A stretch of 64,000 bases of DNA, taken from NCBI GenBank assembly GCA_027946555.1, contig JAPEVC010000203.1, positions 1 through 64,000 on the forward strand, in the 5' to 3' direction. Positions 31,101 through 42,570 of this stretch are shown here, one piece after another. This stretch comes from Gnomoniopsis sp. IMI 355080. Taxonomy: Eukaryota; Ascomycota; Sordariomycetes; Diaporthales; Gnomoniaceae. How positions within the stretch are numbered: the first letter of the stretch is position 1; every line of letters begins with the position of its first letter. Below the pieces are notes generated by a model. It was given only the letters and a program-made list of their open reading frames with translations. It was not told the DNA's origin and ran no database searches. The position numbers and the translations under genes were made by a program.

Positions 31101-33530
31101 CATTCACCAATCAGAATCATGTCTTATCCTCGACACAAGCGAAGGTAGCTTGAATGGGGTCTGGCAACCCGCTGTGTTGAGCCCTGATGATATGGACCCC
31201 GATGAGATTGAGATTCGCGTTACCAGTACCTCTACGTGTATCAATAACTCCGGCAGTGTAAGCCAGGTTGTGTCCGATCTTGGAACACAGACCATGGGAC
31301 TCATCACAAGATGCGGTGCCAACGTCAGCCCAGCGGCATTCGCACCGGGTGACGCTGTCGCTGTCTTGGGAAAAATGACCGACGGGCTGAGAACCCACAT
31401 CCGACAGCTGTCTTCTTTGGTCTATCGTATCCAGCCGGGATCATCCTCAGCAGAGCTTGACCCCAGTACGGCAACCTTTCTATGGATCAAGTTACTCGCG
31501 TGCTATATTCTCGATGATATGGCTCAACTCCGAGAATCTGACGTGGAACCTCAGAACGTTCTCATTCACAATGGTTCAAATGCACTGAGTCAAATGGTCA
31601 TTTCGCTAGCTCGTCGTCTTGGTGCCAGAGTGTTCTCTACTGTATCGACTGACGCAGAGCGAGATCTACTCGTGAAGTTGCATGGTCTCGAGCATGACGA
31701 TGTGATTAAGCACCTGCCCGGTCGCCACGGTGGGGATTTGGCGGCATACTTGTTACAGAAGACCGGCGATGTGGGTATCGATGTCTTGGTCGCATCGGAC
31801 GCGGGCTTTGTCCGTGGCGTGGGTTCTTGGATGGCTGACTTTGGAAGAATTGTGGTCGTGAGCGGCGGCGACATTGATGGTGACCAATACTTGCCATGGA
31901 CGGCATTCAAATCAGTCCAAGAGAAAAGCCTAAGCGTATCGACTTTACGGCCAGACCGGATAATACAGGAGAAGCCTCAACTCCTCAAGAAGCTGCTCAA
32001 GAGAGCGAAAGTCTCGGGGACATTGTTATCGCAGACAGCCACGAAGTCGCGAATGACCTCAACCACTACCAAGCTCTTCTCAGTGGACCAACTCCATGAG
32101 GTGTCGTCTTTCCTTGACGAATTGAAAGCCAGGGATGGTAATGGAATTTCCTTCAGCGTCCTGGGGATTGAGTTTTCCAAAGACGCACTCGTGCCTGTTC
32201 CACCGCCCAAGCCATCACAGGTACAGCTGGACTCTAATGGTACCTATATTTTGGCGGGTGGACTAGGCTCACTCGGTTTGCGCATTGCCAGATTGATGGC
32301 CCAGCACGGTGCAAAATACCTGGTCCTTCTATCCCGCTCCGGCCTGAAGCCCGATTCCAAGTACAGCGACGACATAGCATCGCTTGTGGCACAGTATGGG
32401 TGTACAATAGACGTGGGCCGTTGCGATGTGACAAAGCGGGACGAGGTTAAAGCCTCCATCCAAGATCTCTTGGCCACAGGGAGGCCCATACGCGGACTTG
32501 TGCAGTGTGCCATGGTCCTGGCCGACAGCATTTTTGAGAACATGTCGCATGCCCAATGGACGACGGCATACGCGCCCAAGGTTGCAGGGACATGGTACTT
32601 GCATGAACTCATCCCGGAAGAGCCTCTGGACTTTTTCATCATGCTGAGTTCCATTGTTTCAATCATGGGCAATGTCAGCCAAGCCAACTATGCCGCCGGC
32701 AACGCCTGGATGGACGCCCTCGCACACTACAGACGCCGCCACCTGCACCTACCCGCAACGTCCCTCAATGTCGGCCTCGTGCTAGACTCGGACCATACGA
32801 TCGATGGAGCGAGCCTCTTGGATGGCGGGTATCTGGAACGATTTGACCACATGGCCAGTGTCAGTACCACGCTCGATGAGCTGGACATCGGGTTACTTGC
32901 TTGTATGCGCGAAGGACGATCTGAGATGTTCCCACCGCAGTTCGTCTTTGGTATGGTAAATGCACTGCCAACAAAGTACCAGTGGACTGCCGATGCAAAG
33001 TTTGTGCACCGGTTGGAGAACAGCAATGATGCTGGTGGGGTTCGTGAAGGTGACAGTGACGGAGAGTCAAAGACCAACATTGCTGACGAGCTCGCCGCTG
33101 TGGGATCGTTGTACGACGCGACATTGGTGGTGTTTGAATATCTGACAAAGAGTAAGAGACAAGCAATATTTCCCTCTCCTGACGAAAATGACTTACTAAA
33201 GCTTTCGCCGCAGTGCTCGCGCCGTCACTGGGACTTCAGCCAGCTGACATATCCCTTCACAAGCCCTTGTTTGATGTTGGAGGTAAGTCTTTGCTCCCAA
33301 CACGGGATCGTGTTCCAAAAAGACCGGGCTTGTGTACTCATTTCATCTCTTGTGTCCTAGTTGATTCTTTCAAAGCCGTCGAGATCCGGAACTACGTGTT
33401 TCGACAGCTCAAGAGCGACCTGTCTGTCTTTGAAATATTGAGTCCCAGCCCATTAGCGCAGGTCGCCGAATGGGTGGCCGAAAGGAGTCCGTTAGTGCCC
33501 GCCAAGGTCCTAACAGCTACAGTACCATGA
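25165..33530 (+). CDS. Highly reducing iterative type I polyketide synthase (2515 aa, 10 exons)
   Basis: Exons: 25165-25389, 25506-25581, 25748-25816, 25885-26214, 26334-26522, 26590-26702, 26784-28337, 28399-33151, 33214-33282, 33361-33530. Phases close to 2515 residues. KS (about 20-440) has DTACSSS, HGTGT and SVGHTEG. AT (about 560-880) has FTGQGAQW and GHSSGE. DH (about 955-1200) has DHAITGTTLYPGAG and HPATLDAIF. The next 250 residues are a methyltransferase remnant: the SAM loop reads LLVVGSTLSAS rather than ExGxGTG. The ER-like region (about 1770-2100) has HNGSNALSQM where GGVGQA is expected, so it looks inactive. KR (about 2130-2330) has AGGLGSLG and the Ser-Tyr-Asn set (SQANYAAGN). 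The ACP carries Ser in GVDSF. There is no TE; the divergent thiohydrolase probably releases the chain. Product unknown. Confidence 0.95.
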
Positions 33531-34851
33531 GAGAATGGATGAATGGTATAAATGGGAACTTGTAGACCACGCGTGTGATGTCGATAGACTCGACTTGGGG
33601 GACTGTCGTTGGAATAGACCTTGATCCTTGCATCTGTCGGTGGCCAATCATGTGTCATCAAAATCCGAATTGGGTAGGTACTACGTCAGTCACATTAGGT
33701 ACCGAGGAGCCAGATATTGGCGCAGAATGACTGCATCGTCTTGCAGCTTCAATTCACAAGCCAACAGCAAAACCCAGACGACTCTTTTGTCTCATTTACC
33801 TTGGCGGCTTTTGCTTCTGGAACTTCAAATATATAAGGCTCTCATCCAGACACAGTCTACACATACCCTGTTGATGGCATTTCGCGGGATTATACACCCA
33901 ACTTCCACTTTAGGGGCGTCCTCGAAGAATTCGATGAGTAACTATAACAGCAGAGAGTCAGCTTCCAATTCAGCTGCCGGGGCATCAAGACTGGGCCGTG
34001 AGAAACTGAAATCTAGGAGCGTTGGCGGTCTGCTTGCTGCGAGCCTGTTGTGATTCTTGCTATGATCAGATCACTGAGTAGATGGATGTGATGGCTCAAG
34101 GTTGAGTAGAGACTCGACTATGAAGCATTGGAGATAGATTATGTCCTGTCTTCACTGCGAGCCGATCATACACAGAAGATCAGCAAGTCAGGCCTGTCCA
34201 TGCGCCAGTAAAACTGGACTCTAGTGCCGTTGTAGGATCTAGCGCGATCCAAGGGTCTTCTGAGGGATAAAGACGATGGTAGCGTACACGACGAGCAACG
34301 GTCAGTAAAGAATTGATTGAAGCTCGGGCACAAGGGCAACGATGTATTTATAGAAGAAAGTAACTATTTAGGATCACGGGTGTATGGAAGACAGGCGCGC
34401 CCATCGAAGCTGTCAGCCCAATCCCTGGTTTTGCCATGTCTTCCACATTTGTGTTGATTTTATGACTTGGCCTGACCTGATGCAGAGGAGTATGTTGAAA
34501 CGGTTGCGCCATCCTGAGGTCGTTTCCATCATAACAATTTTCAATTTGAAGTTGAATTGACCATGCCGATGATTGGTGAGAAATCTTGGTCCATCCGGTC
34601 GTGTCGCTATTGCCAAATTATCTCCCTTTGAGGTTTAGGGCAGTTCTAATATTTGATGTAATGGTTCAATAGATAGATATTTTCCATAAAATTTAATACC
34701 TCGCATCAGAAGGTAAATTATGAGAAACCAAACAGCGTCTAAAGATAACTTCTTCCATAACGTCGTCTCTCAAAAGCTACGTGGTAACCTTGATAGCAAC
34801 TGGTAATCTCTGATATAAACCTCCCAATCAATACATCATGTGGTACGTTTA
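33531..34851. other. Noncoding region right of the PKS
   Basis: About 1.3 kb of convergent 3' flank. The short ORFs have no protein-like pattern. A moderately AT-rich patch lies at about 34600-34740. No regulatory or repeat element was recognised. Confidence 0.5.
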
Positions 34852-36206
34852 TTAAACTGATAATGCCGTAGTTGGAGAAACGCTGTCGGATTCTTTGGAA
34901 GGCCTCTGACAAAGCGAGTCAATATCATCCATTGGTGGGCAGTGCACACTAAGCCTTGCTGACGGCGGATGAGGCAATCTGAATGTGCGGAGCATAGACA
35001 GATCAGAGTCGTTCCAGGACCCCTCCCAAGCGCAGAAAGTGTCCAACATCGTATCACGGAGTCTTTGAATCCTTTTGAGAAAACTCTTCTTCCTTTGTAT
35101 GTTGTCTGCTGCTTCTTGTTGCTTGTCGATCTCTTGTTTGGCCCGGGATTGTTGCTGCCCTTTGTGTATGAAAAGTGTGCGAAAGGAGACAATGCAAGCT
35201 ATGATGTAAGCTGCGCAGAATGTATTACTATTAGAAGTTCTTCCAAAGTTGAGGCCACGGATTCCCACTTACAGACGGTAAATTCCACATAGAACCAGAA
35301 TATAATCCAGGAAATGTTGACCTCTTGTGTGCTGCCTCCGTTGATCGCCTTGTACTGAGGGCTGAAGATACTTGCGCGAACGATGGTCACGGCAATAGTA
35401 ACCCCCACGAGGCCAAATACCGCGCCTAGCACTAGCTTCTTGCGCAAGTTGAGTTTCACGTTCCACAGAATGTAAATGGGGAAGCACAGAACTGCAGCTG
35501 CGTCAATAGCGCCCTTCAAAGTACCTAACGAGACACCCGAGTCCAGGGTCACTCACTAGCGAAATCAGAGAGGATGTCCAATACTGCGGTCATAATGACA
35601 TGGATATATGACTCTCGGTTGTACGAATTCGTAGCACACTTGACGAAGATGGTTTCCACATTCCCAAACATGCAGGGATATTGCACAAGCCCGTAACAGG
35701 CGGCGCCGCAGCCCACAGTGAAAGTCAGGACAGCCCACCAGAAGATGCAATAAGCCCTGATCTGATGCCCAAGACGATAAAAGAATACTAAAAAGTTGAG
35801 TTTGATGAGCCAAATGCCAGTCAGACTGAGCAAGCTGATAGTGCCAAAGGCCTTGAGACCACGCAAGGAATCTGTAAAGAAATTGGCCCCGATCGGACCA
35901 CCATGTTCGGCTGCAATCAGATCGTATATGTTGACAAGATATATCTGACTAAGAATCGAGATGGCGAGTTGACACCCTAGTGCGATGACCATGAGCCAGT
36001 CCTCATATAGGAGACGGCGGAAGCAACTGAAACGGATATAGGCTCGGACAGCGAATGTCAGGGAGCAAAAGGCGAATAACACCCATAGTATGATCTAGAT
36101 TGGTTGATTAGTCCTGAAACCTTGCGTCAGGGTTTCCGTAAAGTACCTTGAACTGGTGCAAAGTGACCAATTCCGGCGTGGTGGCGGCGAGGGTACTAGC
36201 GGCCAT
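34852..36206 (-). CDS. Rhodopsin-domain / Pth11-type seven-helix membrane protein (391 aa, 4 exons)
   Basis: Exons 36206-36147, 36094-35557, 35491-35273 and 35210-34852 close to 391 residues. The short first exon encodes MAASTLAATTPELVTLHQFK, an extracellular tail without a CFEM domain. Seven hydrophobic helices follow. Family hallmarks are R-A-Y-I-R-F-x-x-F with Y-E-D-W-L-M in loop 1, L-N-F-L-V-F-F-Y-R-L in helix 3 to 4, a Cys-rich segment (C-G-A-A-C, C-M-F-G, K-C) in loop 2, and L-C-F-P-I-Y-I-L-W-N-V in the fifth helix. The cytosolic tail is K/Q-rich and then S/D-rich. Such proteins are thought to act as receptors or sensors at the plasma membrane. The ligand is unknown, and there is no evidence that it belongs to the cluster. 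Confidence 0.82.
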
Positions 36207-37523
36207 GCTGAAGGCGGTGATTTTTATACAACCTGGAAGCCTGTCGATTATATAGATGTGTGCAGAGAAAGATCTGGCGGTTAAACAAAGCTTCTCGGGT
36301 TTCTTCTGTAGCTAGGTATCTTGTAAGGAGATATTGCTCCATATATAAACATGATTCTTTTGATATTCTATCTTTTTTTGGAAACCACCATAGGTTTGTG
36401 GGGTCCTGGCTCAGCTGTCAGCCGTCGCCTAGAAGATCATGCATGAGTCAGGCCCCCTCGACGAACTTGCATTTCAGCGTAGCATTACTGGTGGTACTTG
36501 GAATGTGGCACAGCGACAGTCTGACCAACCCGCATCTCAGAGCAACATGATTATTAATTCTGATATACAAGTATCCCTGTAACATGGAGACAGTGGAGTT
36601 CTTTACAAAATATTTTTCTCAGTCATACATTGGTCGACTTGCAAGCACTGATTCCATGAAGGAGTCCACCTGAACTGATCCAACGGACTACTGTATTGGA
36701 ACTCTGTTGCAGTCGCTTCAGTCTAAATCTGTTCTTCTGCAGCCATGTACTTAGTGGGGTCAGGAAGAGCTCAAGATCGGGCATACATATCCACTTGCTG
36801 AAGACCTCACAGCTCGGTAAGACTAGCTAAGCTTAGGATCCTTTGTGGTGTGGATTATGAACGGTAGCAATTCGGCGTGTTGGATGACGAACTCCATCAC
36901 CAGTAAGGTGTGGCGAATCGGATTGTTCTCATTTCCCGAGGCAAAAAGGATCAAAAAAATTTAAGAAAGAAAGGCAGCAACATAATAACAAAACGGTGTT
37001 CGGTAACGAATTACTGCAATATAGATTGAAAATCGGGTGTCAGCGAAGTTTATATCAAGGTGAGTGAAAGCATCGGATGATACTCATCCCACCACCTGGG
37101 CTTTCATAAGAATGTGCCAAAATAAGGATATAGGAGTATCCGTGTGGCATGGGGTCCCAATGCGGTCCTCTACAAACGGAGGTACCTAGGTAGGTGCTGT
37201 ATCTAGGAAGGTAGGGTAGTACAGCACTATGTGCACCGCAATTTGCAACCAACAGTGGGGAACAGACCAGGAAGTTGGGGTTGCAGGAGCTCATTGGCCC
37301 ATCAGAGTAAAGTGGACCCCTGAACCGAGCTCGAGTAGAACCTCGATTTTTCTACTATTAATAGCCTGCATCTCCTGTCAGCCTCAGACCACATCCGGGG
37401 CTTGATACGCCGGACTTGCTTCCATCTTGGAAACCTGATAGTCTTGTCTCACGAGAGGTCTTTCTGGTTTCCTTCAAAATCTTCTTCTGTATCCATACAA
37501 CATAGCTCGAACCACGGCTTATC
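36207..37523. other. Noncoding: divergent upstream regions
   Basis: 1.3 kb between the starts of the rhodopsin-like gene (minus) and the next P450 (plus). An exact TACCTAGGTA is at 37183-37192, followed by further TAGGTAGGT/CTAGGAAGG fragments. An A-rich patch lies at 36950-36990. No gene seen. Confidence 0.5.
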
Positions 37524-39194
37524 ATGGAGCTCACTTTCATCGGAGGTCTGGTCGGCCTGGCAGCGACCTATGTCTTCCTCCGGGCGTTGCTGCAGTGGAC
37601 TCAGCTTGCGAACGAGCCCCCTACAGCAAGCAGCTCGATACCCTTCATTGGACCAGTCATCGGGATGGCCAGACATAAATCAAGGTTTCACACCCGTATC
37701 AGAGACAAAATAGCTCGAGGGCTTCCTATCTACACCCTCCGCCTTCCCGGGGCCCGGATGTATATAATAAACTCACCAAAGCTCATCCCCGCGGTTCAGA
37801 AGCTATGGAAGACCGTTAGCTTTGCTGCCATCGAGGCCCAGACTGCGGCCTCCATTTTTCTGTGCAGCAAAGAAGCGAATGAAATAATTGGGCGCGGTCT
37901 GATGGACGCTGACAGCTACACGGGCACTTTCACGGCTGCCATCCATCCGGCTTTGAAACCAGGCGCGAACCTGGATGATATGAACAGAGCCGCAATACGT
38001 ACTATTGCCACCTCTCTAGACAGACTTCAGGCTGGGGGATCGATTGAGACCAATTTATTTGACTTGGTTCGTGATGAGATTATCCTGGCAACATCGGACG
38101 CCGTCTATGGCCCGCACAACCCTTTCCGCGATCCTGAGGTCCTGAGAGCATGGCAGTGAGTTGAACTCCCCAACCAAGTGCACCGACCTTCCCTTCCTAC
38201 CCCGGCAGAAAGACGATCATCTCATGAAGAAGAAAAAACTAACATGAAGCTTCTCAGCCAATTTGAACCCCAACTGATCACATTCGCCATAAACCTCTTT
38301 CCCCGTCTCCTCGCCCCAGCCGCCTTCAAAGCCCGCCAACGCGTAACAGATTCATTCGTCGCGTACATCCGCGCCGGCCACCACAAACAAGGCTCAGCAC
38401 TCGTGCAAGCCCGCCACACGCACAGTAGCAGCTTCGGCCTCACGCCTGACGATATCGGCGGGGCCGAGGTGGGCGGCGCGTTCGCGGTCCTCGGAAGCAC
38501 GGCGCCAGCGGCGTTCTGGCTGATTTACCACCTGTTTTCCTCCCCTGTGTTGCTCGAAGAATGCAGGGCAGAGGTGGCGGCATTGGTGGTGGAGGAGGAA
38601 GAGGAGCAGGAGGGCGTTTCGACCATTGATGTCACGGCCATCAAGAGCAAGTGCCCCGTTCTGCTGGCAACGTTTCAAGAAGTCCTTCGGTACCGCCACA
38701 TCAGCGTTTCCGCTCGTGTAGTCCTGAAGGAGGACGAAATGCTCGATGGCAAGTACCGTCTGAAAAAAGACAGCATGCTCATGATTCCGGTGACCGTCAT
38801 TCATACAGACCCCGACTCTTGGGGTGCCAGCGCCTCAGTGTTCGACCACCGTCGCTTTCTCCCAGAGAATATCAAGGCTATCCCCAGAACTGCGTACCGT
38901 CCCTTCGGCGGCGGCTACGTCTTCTGCCCCGGCAGACACTTTGCCACGACCGAGATCCTCGCATTTGCGGCCTTGATAATGTTGAGATTTGATATTACTC
39001 CGGCCGCGGCAGGAGGGAAGTGGAGGGATGTGACGATTGACAAGACACCGTTGACTCCTGCGCTTGCCGTGCCGGATGACCCCATTCGAGTGCACATCAG
39101 ACCGCGTGAGCCAAGTAGGAAGTGGCGTGTGGAGCTTGTGGAATCTGATCGTGCAGTTGGGATTGTAGCCGAGGATATTAGTAGTAGTATGTAG
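37524..39194 (+). CDS. Cytochrome P450, CYP7/CYP8-like (537 aa, 2 exons)
   Basis: Exons 37524-38155 and 38213-39194 (57-nt intron, acceptor AAAG) close to 537 residues. An N-terminal anchor (about 5-24) is followed by SSSIPFIGPVIG. The heme loop is FGGGYVFCPGRHFA, which differs from the usual FGxGxRxCxG by having G-Y-V-F before Cys, as in CYP7/CYP8 (prostacyclin-synthase-like) enzymes and their fungal relatives. The I-helix reads LGSTAPAAFW and lacks the acid-Thr pair, also as in that group; such enzymes often isomerise or dehydrate rather than hydroxylate. A Glu-rich insert (V-V-E-E-E-E-E-Q-E) lies near residue 345. The K-helix EVLR is present. It is 4 kb from the PKS, with an unrelated gene between. 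A link to the cluster is possible but unproven. Confidence 0.88.
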
Positions 39195-39644
39195 CTTAAT
39201 GGAGACCAGGCAGTGTCGATAACAGAAGGAGGCGATCTGATGCGCTCGCCAAAATCAGCAAAGTAGATTTATTGTAATAGTCTGGAAGATTATCATCAAC
39301 GGAGCCTATTCTTTAGTTGTGTAGTTCTTGAAATTTATATACGCTAGAGAATCCATGTAAAAAGGCAGCATGAATTTTATTCCAATTGAGTTTGCTAGGG
39401 CCTGTTCATCCTCCGAGCCGTGTATACTGACCAGGCCAAGTGGAACTCTCGAAACTGTCATGCACTCATATACACACAGTAGTCCAAACACAAATTCCCA
39501 CCGTCAGTTCAGCACAGCAAAAACCATAACATGTTCCTATATACTTATATACTCTCTTGAACAAACCTCATTCTTCCTTCCAACCTTCCTCGTCGCGAGA
39601 TCACGTCCTTGAACAATCATATACATAACAAACCATCATATCGC
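39195..39644. other. Noncoding, convergent 3' flanks
   Basis: 450 bp between the stop of the CYP7/8-like P450 and the stop of the peptidase. Several ATATAC/TATATAC runs, no gene and no recognised signal. Confidence 0.5.
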
Positions 39645-40635
39645 TTAAACATAGGTGCAAGTAACAGTTTCATCAGAGGCAGAGCATGAAGTCAAGACGC
39701 TGTTGTCCTGTTCAATGTCGATGATCGCAGTGTAATCACCAGCATCGACTGTTTCGCCGCCTATAGTGGCAGTAGCATCCGTGAAAGTGACGGAGCCAAA
39801 ATCAGCGAAGGGCACGAGGGACGAATCCGACTCAAACTACCATAGAGTTAGCGATCATCATCTTGCTCGTGTAGGTGGTCGAGTGGGAGCCGAGGGTTGA
39901 AGAAGAATTCTGAAAAAGTACTCACATCCTCCACAATCCATTCAGCATTCTCGAGGCAAAGGTCTCCCTCCACGTTGCCATCAAAGCTATGAGTGACAGA
40001 CTCGCCCGTCGTTTGATTCTCAAGGACCGCGGTACCAGCAGCTTTTGTGTGTCGCCGAATTAGCTCCAATTCAAATCAAGTTTGTCGTAAACATGTCCTG
40101 TAATGACTTACTCTCAGACGTCGCGGTGACCGTCATGCTGATAACATCGCCTTCCGAGACGGTCAAGTCGAAATCATAGGCGTAGTCTGAAACCCGTCAG
40201 TATATCAATCTTGGAAGCGACCAGCAAAAGGATTCTCTTACCTGGGTACCATTCATACCACGCCTCGTAGACAGTCTCACCATTCTCCACACAAAAGTCT
40301 ATTCCAGTCTGCAGAATAGCAGTGTCGCAAGTGTCCCCGTCGATGCCAACCCAGGCAGACGCACACGAGTAGGAAGAGCTTCCAGACGAGGTGCCGGCAG
40401 ACACAGACGGAACAGTAACCAGGGCGGTGACTGAGGTGACATCGGTACTGACAATGACAGCACCAGCCCAGTTCGAGGAGTATTCGACCTCCGTTGAATT
40501 AGCGACGCCGTCCGCAGTTTGCTTAGGGAGGGTCTTGCGATCCATCGCCCGCTTAGCAGCCGCGTTACGACGATACTGGGTGAGGCGGGCGGCTGCGACG
40601 ACCTCGGCGAAGAGAAGGATGCTAGAGAGCTTCAT
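39645..40635 (-). CDS. Secreted glutamic peptidase, family G1 (eqolisin) (258 aa, 4 exons)
   Basis: Exons 40635-40242, 40186-40112, 40041-39926 and 39836-39645 close to 258 residues. A signal peptide covers about residues 1-16. A short basic propeptide follows (YRRN, AAAKR, DRK), with likely Kex2-type sites. The mature part begins near SSNWAGAV. It contains SAWVGIDGD followed by AILQTGIDF, which should carry the catalytic Gln, then ETVYEAWYEWYP, and LENAEWIVEDFE with the catalytic Glu, in the order of aspergilloglutamic peptidase and scytalidoglutamic peptidase. It is a secreted acid endopeptidase for extracellular protein breakdown. The length matches the family, and there is no sign of damage. 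It has no apparent connection to the cluster. Confidence 0.92.
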
Positions 40636-42570
40636 ATTGACGTTACGATATAAGAGATCGACTTTATGTTGGATAAGAAAGCAATGAATGACAGTGAAGA
40701 ATGAATGTGAATAGTAGGAGTTTAGATGACTTGATGGCTTGATGTCTTGTTCCTCCAACAGTACGGTACCTACGAGGCCTTTTTATATTTGTATTATTTG
40801 CAGAACAACAGCATGATAATGATCGCGATGTGAATGGCATAGCCTCATGTATCCGGCGATAACCCTTTCATGCTGCTGTACGTGGCTGCGTAATATGTCC
40901 TATTTTTGCTCTTGTGAGAAAGCTCAGAGTTTGACGAAAGTAGCTCACCTTCCTGATTGATCTTTCATCCCCTGGATACAGTCGCAAGCCTACCGATTTC
41001 TATCAAAACGTAATTACGAAATCTTCATCTATATACCGGCCGGGCGGCACGTTCAACATCGCGATGTAACATCTTTCAACTCCCTTCTGCTGATAGCCAG
41101 TAATTGACCAGTGAGAAGACTCGAACTCATCCTTGTTGAACGGGGATCTTATGCAAGTACATCTTTTATTACGAACCATTACATGGGGGCTATGAAGCTG
41201 TCTCTTCCACTCGCCGGGCGCTGGGCTGGTAGCGTAAACATCTCTAGAGCTCGGCCAAAGCCGCAGACTTGAAACCCCAAACCCAAGATCCATCAACCGT
41301 TGCGAGATGACTGACAACAACTGTGATTATATACGCAAAGACTGAGTATCAGTGCGTCCATGAGATCAGCAGGCAAGTCTCGAATATCGTCTCGTTCAGC
41401 CATTCTTCTGCATTTTGTTTATATGAACAGGTGACGATTGTTCGGCGGGCGTAGCTTGCGTGGCTAAACCGGGATGTGGGCGGCAGTGCTCCAAAGCCTC
41501 ATGCATTGAATCGGATTGGTATCGTGTAGAGGGAGAGATAGGGTGATAACTTCCAGGCTGCTTGCCGGCTTCCGAGTGTTATGTCCATAACACAGACCTA
41601 CCGACGGAGAGACTGAAATAATTTCATTGTCATTGATCAAAGATCTCCACGAGACTGTATACATATATATTCAGGGTTGAGTTGCAACAGCCTGTGATGT
41701 TTTTTCTGTTTTAGAAGTTGACGTCTACGGATAGAAGCGATGCCAACACAGGTTCTGCCCCAGCGGCCGAGGACGATGTTTAATCAAGCCTTGCCCAGGC
41801 GGCACGAAGGTGGAACGTCATCTACTTAAAATAGCAACATCGGCTGTTATCCCCCCCTAGCGAATGCGATGATGTGCTTTAGCTCTCGGAGAATTTTCTA
41901 GAACACCTGGGCATATGGCGCCCTTTATCAGATCACTAAGTACCTAGGAACCGGGGTCGTCGATCGCTATGATAAGTAATCCAGTAGTCTTGTTCGCTGG
42001 GCTAGGCTATCATCTAATCTTGGGACCAGTAAGGTCTACACATCAAGACTAACATCCGTACTTCCTGCATGATTCAACGGCGTTATCTAGGCATGGTTGT
42101 AGGGACAAGCCACGCATTACATTGCGAAGCATACCTAGGTAGGCAGAATTTTATATTGAGAAACCTTATATATGCTGATTCCCAAAATACTGACAGCGTC
42201 GCGTCGATGGTCAAAGAAAGAGGTCCGTCGTCAGCAGGACTGCAATTTGTAGCAATCTCCTACAGCCAACTCGAGAGATTCTCTCTCCACTCAATAATCA
42301 CGCTCCAATACTAGATACAGGCCAAACTTGCTCCGAATGAACTCACCACTTAGTCGTGATTGCATCATGTTTTGGCGTTCATCTTATATTATTGTTTGAC
42401 TCCTCGTCGAGGGTATCAGCCTTTCATGGGCATACAATAACGATGACATCCGTGCCGGCAACAGGCGGCCAGACGCTAACCCATCGATTGCCATTTGCAA
42501 ATCTTGATAGATAATGTGAGAGCCATCAACTCCGTCTATACATGTACTGCGAAAATAAGTATGAATAATA
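40636..42570. other. Noncoding, 1.9 kb
   Basis: There are only short ORFs. One of 105 codons at 41003-41320 (minus) has slightly protein-like stretches but no homologous motif. An exact TACCTAGGTA lies at 42132-42141 and a TACCTAGGAA variant at 41941-41950. The peptidase promoter must be at the left end. Confidence 0.5.

Noticed and set aside
41003..41320. 105-codon minus-strand ORF between peptidase and P450
   Set aside because: A few protein-like stretches, but no family, no splice continuation and no start context to support it.
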